Source: Humibacillus sp. DSM 29435 (GTDB lineage: Bacteria > Actinomycetota > Actinomycetes > Actinomycetales > Dermatophilaceae). Taken from it: a stretch of 64,000 nt of DNA. Of the stretch, positions 59,413-64,000 are shown piece after piece. The stretch is taken from NCBI RefSeq assembly GCF_001758225.1, contig NZ_MAST01000045.1:124001-188000 (forward strand). The letters are read 5' to 3'. The notes beneath the pieces were generated by a model that saw only the letters and a program-made list of their open reading frames with translations, made no database searches and had not been told where the DNA came from. A program made the translations under genes and the position numbers. The first letter of the stretch is position 1. Each line of letters opens with the position of its first letter.

Positions 59413-60402
59413 GTGATCGGCTACTACGTCCACCACCACGGGTCGGGACACCTCACCCGGGCCCGGTTGCTGGCGGCTGCTCTCGGCCGAACCGTGACGG
59501 GGCTGAGCTCTCTGCCCCGGCCCGCGGACTGGACCGGGCCGTGGGTCGAGCTCCCGCACGACGCGACTCCGCCCCCCGCGCCGAACGTCGACGTGAGCGC
59601 GGGGGGAGTGCTGCACTGGGCTCCGACCGCGCACGCAGGCTATGCCGATCGGATGGCGGTCATCTCGAGATGGGTGGCTCAGACGCGGCCCGAGCTCGTC
59701 GTGGTCGACGTGTCGGTCGAGGTGACCATGCTCGTGCGTCTGCTCGGCGTGCGGGTCGTCGTGGTGGCGATGCGCGGCGACCGGGGTGACCGGGCCCACG
59801 CCCTCGCCTACGACGCCGCCGACGCGCTCATCGCGCTGTGGCCCGGGCACCTGGCCAGTGCGACGTGGCCAGGTCGATGGGTCGAGAAGACCTGTCACAC
59901 CGGGGGGTTCTCGCGCCTCGACGACCTGGCGCGGGCGGCGGTGCCCGAGCCGGTGGAGCCCGGTTCGGTTTTGCTGCTCTGGGGCCGGGGCGGCGAGGGC
60001 GACGGGCCGGACCTCGAGCGGGCGTCGGCCGTCTCAGGACCGGAGTGGTCGTGGCGCCGACCGTCAGCGAGTGCGGATGCCGCCACGCTGTGGGCAGAGC
60101 TGACCCGCGCAGAGGTCGTGGTCACCCACGCCGGCCAGAACGCCGTGGCGGAGGTCGCCGCCGGCCGACGACCCGCCGTGGTGGTGGCCGAGGAACGCCC
60201 GTTCGGCGAGCAGGAGGAGACCGCTGGGGTCATCGACGCCGGTGGCATCGCGGTCGGGCTCTCGGCCTGGCCGTCCGACCAGGACTGGCCCCGGCTGCTG
60301 ACCCGAGCCCGCGACCGCGGCGGCGAGGGCTGGCGCGATTGGTCTGACCTCGACGGGATTCCGCGGGCCGTGGCCCTGCTCGAAAGGCTGGGGGAGCAGT
60401 GA
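59413..60402 (+). CDS. Glycosyltransferase, GT28/MGT-like
   Basis: 329 residues with a GT-B fold. The N-terminal loop GYYVHHHGSGHLTRARLL and the C-terminal nucleotide-sugar motif VVVTHAGQNAVAEVAAGRRP resemble GT28/MurG-like enzymes. Donor and acceptor are unknown. GTG 59413 starts 21 bp after the ADH stop; the stop overlaps the following GT2 gene as GTGA. Confidence 0.8.
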   Translation: MIGYYVHHHGSGHLTRARLLAAALGRTVTGLSSLPRPADWTGPWVELPHDATPPPAPNVDVSAGGVLHWAPTAHAGYADRMAVISRWVAQTRPELVVVDVSVEVTMLVRLLGVRVVVVAMRGDRGDRAHALAYDAADALIALWPGHLASATWPGRWVEKTCHTGGFSRLDDLARAAVPEPVEPGSVLLLWGRGGEGDGPDLERASAVSGPEWSWRRPSASADAATLWAELTRAEVVVTHAGQNAVAEVAAGRRPAVVVAEERPFGEQEETAGVIDAGGIAVGLSAWPSDQDWPRLLTRARDRGGEGWRDWSDLDGIPRAVALLERLGEQ

Positions 60403-61325
60403 CTGGTGAGGCCCGGCTCGCGGTGGTGACGATCGTCGCGGGCCGGCACCGCCACCTACGGGCGCATCTGGCCTCCCTCGCCCGGTCCGCTCGGCGGCCC
60501 GACGTGCACGTCGTCGTCTCGATGGGTGATCCTGAGATCGCCGGTCTGGTGGCTGATGGCCCCCTGGCCCGTCACGGCGTCGACGTCATCTGCTGTGCGG
60601 TCGACGTACCCGACGACGGGGAGCTGCCGCTCGCCGCGGCCCGCAACCTCGGCGCCGACGAGGCCCTCCGCCGGGGCTGCGACCTGCTCGTCTTCCTCGA
60701 CGTCGACTGCCTCGTGTCGAGCGGCGCTTTGGGCCGGTACGAGCGGGCCTGGCGACGCACCCGGGGCCGACACCGTGGGCCGGTATTGCTGAGCGGGCCG
60801 GTTTCGTACCTGCCACCGCTCACACCCGGGCAGGACACGTACCCGACAGGCCGACTCGCGTCGCTCGCTCGGCCGCACGCTGCCCGCCCGGCCCCTCGAC
60901 CGGGCCGGTTGGTCAGGGCCGCCGACCTGCGCCTGTTCTGGTCGTTGTCGTTCGCTGTCGCGGCGCTGCAGTGGGACGACATCGGCGGGTTCGCGACCGG
61001 CTACCGCGGCTATGGCGGGGAGGACACCGACTTCGCCCTGCGGGTGGCGGCGACCGGCGGGGTGCTCTACTGGGTCGGCGGCGCAGACGCGTTCCACCAG
61101 TACCACGAGGTCGAGACTCCGCCTCGCCGACACCTTGCCTCGATCGTCAGGAACGCCAACCACTTCCAGGAACGGTGGGGGTGGTTCCCGATGCAGGGAT
61201 GGTTACGCGCCTTCGAGCGGCTCGGCCTCGCGAAGCATGACCCGGTCTCGCACCGCTGGGTCGTGCTCGACCGTGACGAGACGGCGGTAGTGGCTGACGT
61301 ACTCATCGAGCATCCGGTCGAGTGA
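60399..61325 (+). CDS. Glycosyltransferase family 2
   Basis: 308 residues, GT-A fold. The AARNLGADEAL loop leads to the metal-binding DVD of VFLDVDCLV, and a galactosyltransferase-type C-terminal motif GYGGEDTDFALRV follows. It probably adds a sugar to a glycan or lipid precursor. GTG start in GTGA overlap with the upstream transferase. Its last 41 codons overlap the 3' end of a convergent GT4 gene. Confidence 0.88.
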   Translation: MTGEARLAVVTIVAGRHRHLRAHLASLARSARRPDVHVVVSMGDPEIAGLVADGPLARHGVDVICCAVDVPDDGELPLAAARNLGADEALRRGCDLLVFLDVDCLVSSGALGRYERAWRRTRGRHRGPVLLSGPVSYLPPLTPGQDTYPTGRLASLARPHAARPAPRPGRLVRAADLRLFWSLSFAVAALQWDDIGGFATGYRGYGGEDTDFALRVAATGGVLYWVGGADAFHQYHEVETPPRRHLASIVRNANHFQERWGWFPMQGWLRAFERLGLAKHDPVSHRWVVLDRDETAVVADVLIEHPVE

Positions 61326-62408
61326 CAACCGCGCCCTGGCGTCGCGACGCACGGCTCGACGGTCGATGCGCTCGGCGACGGGCACCGCTTGGGCCATCGC
61401 CGCGACGTCGCCCGGTGGCACGAGAATGCCGGAGCCGGAGCCACCGGTGACCTCGCGGATGCCGCCGCGGTCGAACGCGATGACGGGCGTTCCGCACGAG
61501 AGTGCTTCGGCCACGGTGAGACCGAACGGCTCGTCCCAGTCGGGTGTCGCGAGCACGGCCGCGGCGCCGCCGACGAGACCGGCCAGCTCGCGCTGGCCGA
61601 GGTGCCCGGCGTAGATGACATCGTCACCGAGCAGTGGCACGATCTGCCGGCGAACGTAGTCGCCGTCGGAGAGGGGGCCGGCGATCACGAGACGCCGCGC
61701 CGCGGCTCGCGCCGCGAGGATGGCCAGGTGCGGCGCCTTCTCGGGCACGAGCCGGCCCGACCAGACGAGGTCTGCCCCGCCCGGTCCCGGGCACCACACG
61801 TCGGTGTCGACACCGTTCAGCACCACGGCCGGGCGTTCGGCCAGCACGGTCCATGCGCGGGACACATGGTCGCTGACGGCGGTGAAGCTGGCGCCGAGAC
61901 CGCCGGTGACGGCCAGGGCTGACTCCATCCACGCCGTCGGCGGGATGTGCAAGGTGGCGAGCACGGGCACCGGCATCGACGGGGCCAGCGCCACGGGCAG
62001 GTGGTGAACGGCGTGCAGGTGCACCACGTCGAACCGGCGCAGCGCCTCCCCGTGAACGAGACGCAGCATGAGCCGCTGGTAGGCATGGTGTTCGAGCATC
62101 GCCGGGAGGTGCGGCATCGAGACGTCCTGGGTGGCCGCGACCGACGGGGTCCAACCCGACTCGAGCTCGTCGCCCGGGGCGACACCCGTGCTGCCAGCCC
62201 TGGCGAACACGCTGACGTCGTGGCCACGCTCGGCCAGCCCGTTCGCCAGCTCGTGCACATGGCTCTCCAACCCACCGGCGAACGGCTCCCGTACGGGGTA
62301 GCGGTACGGGCCCACGAGCGCGATCCGCAGCCGATGGGGGCGGGGGCGGTCGTCGGCGGTCGCGACGTGCATCCGGCTGTGGAGCCGGGGCTCGGTCGGT
62401 GACATCAT
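61203..62408 (-). CDS. Glycosyltransferase family 4
   Basis: 401-residue GT-B retaining transferase. The N-terminal acceptor half contains ALVGPYRYPVREPFAGGLES and ERGHDVSVFAR. The C-terminal half has LVWSGRLVPEKAPHLAI and the donor-binding EPFGLTVAEALSCGTPVIAF (Glu-x7-Glu). ATG 62408 overlaps the upstream GT2 stop as ATGA. The C-terminal 40 codons are antisense to the end of the plus-strand GT2 gene. Confidence 0.9.
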   Translation of the reverse strand: MMSPTEPRLHSRMHVATADDRPRPHRLRIALVGPYRYPVREPFAGGLESHVHELANGLAERGHDVSVFARAGSTGVAPGDELESGWTPSVAATQDVSMPHLPAMLEHHAYQRLMLRLVHGEALRRFDVVHLHAVHHLPVALAPSMPVPVLATLHIPPTAWMESALAVTGGLGASFTAVSDHVSRAWTVLAERPAVVLNGVDTDVWCPGPGGADLVWSGRLVPEKAPHLAILAARAAARRLVIAGPLSDGDYVRRQIVPLLGDDVIYAGHLGQRELAGLVGGAAAVLATPDWDEPFGLTVAEALSCGTPVIAFDRGGIREVTGGSGSGILVPPGDVAAMAQAVPVAERIDRRAVRRDARARLSLDRMLDEYVSHYRRLVTVEHDPAVRDRVMLREAEPLEGA

Positions 62409-63154
62409 GCCCCGCCTGTGACGACGGCGCCGCCCAGGGCGCCCGGCGACGTGAGACGATGCAGGTACCGAGCGAATCCACCTGGGGCGCGGCCGATCTG
62501 ACGCCCCGACGTCACGACCCGGGTCGTGTCCGTTGCGCACCAGGGAACGTGTGCGTCGCGCAGAGCGCGAACGAGGCTGACGTCCTCGTGCTCGGGGAGG
62601 GCGCGATAGCCGCCGACCGAAAGGTAGGCGCCGAGGGTGAAGCCCAGGTTGGCGCCGTGCACGTAGGGGTGCCCCTCGCCGAGCTCGTGCCGAGCCCACC
62701 ACTCGGAGAGCAGCGACGCGTCGAGATCGGCGGCGTCCGGAACGACCGTCCCGACCACGAGCTGGAGGCCGGTCGTGGCCAGGGCAACCTGTCGGGTCAG
62801 CCAGTGTGGAGGCACGAGCGTGTCGGCGTCGGTGTTGGCCACCCACGTCGTGCGGCGCGACCATCGCAGGGTGCGCCTCGCCACGTCGTCCAGACCGTGA
62901 CGCCGGGCTGCGCCGGCCGAGCACGAGTCGATCGTCAGGCCCCTGACGCCGGCACGTCGTCGGACGAGCCGCTCCGAGCGGTCGGTGCATCCGTCGAGCA
63001 CCACGCACACCGACAGGGTCACCTCTGGGTACTGCGTCTTCAACTCTGACCCGGCCACCTCGATGGAGTCAAGGCACCGTGGGAGCAGCTGCTCCTCGTT
63101 GCGGGCCGGCACCACGACGTGCACCGCGTCGATGGCCGACGCTGATGGAGTCAC
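62405..63154 (-). CDS. Glycosyltransferase family 2
   Basis: 249 residues, GT-A fold. VVVPARNEEQLLPRCLDSI at the N-terminus, the metal-binding DAD in WVANTDADTLVPP, and a C-terminal acceptor region HPYVHGANLGFTLGAYL are typical. GTG start overlaps the upstream PIG-L/methyltransferase stop as GTGA, so three genes are translationally coupled: sugar deacetylase/methyltransferase, this GT2 and a GT4. Confidence 0.88.
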   Translation of the reverse strand: MTPSASAIDAVHVVVPARNEEQLLPRCLDSIEVAGSELKTQYPEVTLSVCVVLDGCTDRSERLVRRRAGVRGLTIDSCSAGAARRHGLDDVARRTLRWSRRTTWVANTDADTLVPPHWLTRQVALATTGLQLVVGTVVPDAADLDASLLSEWWARHELGEGHPYVHGANLGFTLGAYLSVGGYRALPEHEDVSLVRALRDAHVPWCATDTTRVVTSGRQIGRAPGGFARYLHRLTSPGALGGAVVTGGA

Positions 63155-64000
63155 CGCCGTTCGCCTTCCGTCGCGGGTGCGGGAGACCCAGGGTGTGCGT
63201 GCACCTCGAGAATGAAGTCACGTTCCCGGTGGGCGACCAGAGGGTCCTGCTCGGAGGCAGCCCTCCAGAGGTCGTGCACGCGGTCGCCGTCGAGCGGCCA
63301 GCCGACGATGGGATGCCGCCAGTGGCAGAGCACGACGTGGCCGCCGGGTGCGAGGGTGTCACGCACCCGGGCCAGCAGACCGTCGAGCTCGACCGGGCTG
63401 AGGAAATAGCCCACTTCGGAGACCACGACGAGGTCGAACGTTCGTGAGGGCCAGTCCCGGGGCACGACGGCGGCCTCGACCTGGACGTTCGGCGCGTCAC
63501 TCAGACGGTGCCGGGCCCGCTCGACCGCGACATCGCTGCGGTCGAGGGCGACGAGCTCGTCGCACCGGGTGGCCAGGTCACCGGCCAGCAGGCCCAGCGA
63601 GCACCCGATCTCGAGGGCCCGCCCGTAGTGCTCGTCGGGCAGCGCCGCCAAGGTCAGGGCTCGCTTGCGACGTTCGAACCACGAGGTCATCACCGACCAG
63701 GGGTCGTGGTTCTCGTGGTGGAGGTCGTCGAAGGCGGAGTCGACCTTCTCGGGGCCGTCCGCGAGGTCGGGTTGCACGAAGACCTCGCGGTCGCGGTGGA
63801 AGTGGGCGAGGAGGTCGGCGGTGAGGAGCACTTCGTCGCCTGCTGCCTGCGAGAGCGGTCGAACCTGGCTGGCGTGACAGGCCAGGGCCGCCTCCTTGGT
63901 CGTGCGCGCGGCAGGGGGGAGTGCAAGGGCGCGCATTGCTGCCCAGGGAGCATCGTCGGGAGCGGCCCAGTGCCACAACCAGATCGGGTACTCCAGCAGG
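63151..64000 (-). CDS. PIG-L deacetylase / SAM methyltransferase fusion (partial)
   Basis: The 5' end is beyond the right window edge; 283 residues are visible. The first 75 or so (YPIWLWHWAAPDDAPW, HASQVRPLSQAAGD, LLAHFHRDREVFV) match the C-terminal part of PIG-L zinc-dependent sugar N-deacetylases. The rest is a class I SAM methyltransferase with motif I LEIGCSLGLLAGDLA and motif IV-like FDLVVVSEVGYFLSP. Bifunctional PIG-L/methyltransferase proteins are known in actinobacteria. It probably deacetylates and methylates a sugar handled by the downstream GT2 and GT4. An ATG-like start inside the window is not real: the codon is TTG in mid-gene. Confidence 0.87.
   Translation of the reverse strand, partial: LLEYPIWLWHWAAPDDAPWAAMRALALPPAARTTKEAALACHASQVRPLSQAAGDEVLLTADLLAHFHRDREVFVQPDLADGPEKVDSAFDDLHHENHDPWSVMTSWFERRKRALTLAALPDEHYGRALEIGCSLGLLAGDLATRCDELVALDRSDVAVERARHRLSDAPNVQVEAAVVPRDWPSRTFDLVVVSEVGYFLSPVELDGLLARVRDTLAPGGHVVLCHWRHPIVGWPLDGDRVHDLWRAASEQDPLVAHRERDFILEVHAHPGSPAPATEGERR

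Overview
This is a 64-kb stretch of a high-GC, GTG/ATG-initiating genome. Gene families and gene order point to an actinobacterium of the order Micrococcales, most likely an Intrasporangiaceae-type organism. The clearest clues are the galU-moeA-moaC-mog-GNAT-sepX order, the SAF/FmdB/5-formyl-THF cyclo-ligase/MscL neighbourhood, protein-O-mannosyltransferase, a mycothiol-era DUF664/DinB pair and a PIG-L/methyltransferase fusion. I see no phage, insertion sequence or CRISPR array. The family assignment is inferred from gene content only.

Layout. 0.1-5.1 kb (minus): a three-gene catabolic operon (TPP-dependent 2-oxoacid dehydrogenase E1 alpha-beta fusion, FAD amino-acid oxidase, ALDH7-type semialdehyde dehydrogenase) that fits lysine/aminoadipate breakdown. 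5.5-10.8 kb: universal stress protein, tRNA-Arg(CCT), and a 1398-residue DUF4011-SF1 helicase-nuclease, an architecture linked to phage defence. 10.9-18.5 kb: housekeeping genes on the minus strand (mscL, SAF protein, MTA phosphorylase, FmdB, K+/H+ antiporter) plus a penicillin-acylase-like hydrolase and 5-formyl-THF cyclo-ligase. 18.6-24.4 kb: a molybdenum-cofactor operon that starts with an unusual UDP-glucose pyrophosphorylase-MoeA fusion and ends with sepX, whose 3' end and terminators are duplicated in tandem. 24.4-31.1 kb: AI-2E-family transporter, cytoplasmic GH32 fructosidase, pta-ackA, DUF1003. 31.3-38 kb: tRNA-Ala(CGC), membrane protein, PMT, CPBP protease, hydrolase, two DinB-like proteins and a WYL regulator with a palindromic operator.

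39.1-42.1 kb is the most striking region. A MerR/B12-binding CarH/LitR-type photoreceptor regulator is followed by a xanthorhodopsin-like proton pump (DTE motif, retinal lysine) and by Blh, which cleaves beta-carotene to retinal. Together they look like a compact phototrophy module under B12-based light control. Phosphoenolpyruvate carboxylase follows convergently across a perfect hairpin.

45-49.5 kb: DUF2254 protein (with a tiny coupled upstream ORF), a two-TM protein and an MMPL transporter. 49.5-52.3 kb is accessory-looking: a secreted protein of unknown function, then a decayed hsp20/merR pair that has lost both 5' ends. 52.3-56.2 kb: stress genes (SRPBCC, hemerythrin, large-subunit catalase, DUF488). 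56.4-58 kb: SDR plus LuxR regulator. 58.2-64 kb: two converging glycosylation operons, one (ADH, GT, GT2) on the plus strand and one (PIG-L/methyltransferase fusion, GT2, GT4) on the minus strand, whose 3' ends overlap by 123 bp.

A recurrent feature is a TANNNT-like -10 box 6-7 nt before the start codon with no ribosome binding site, which suggests many leaderless mRNAs. I used this to choose several starts.
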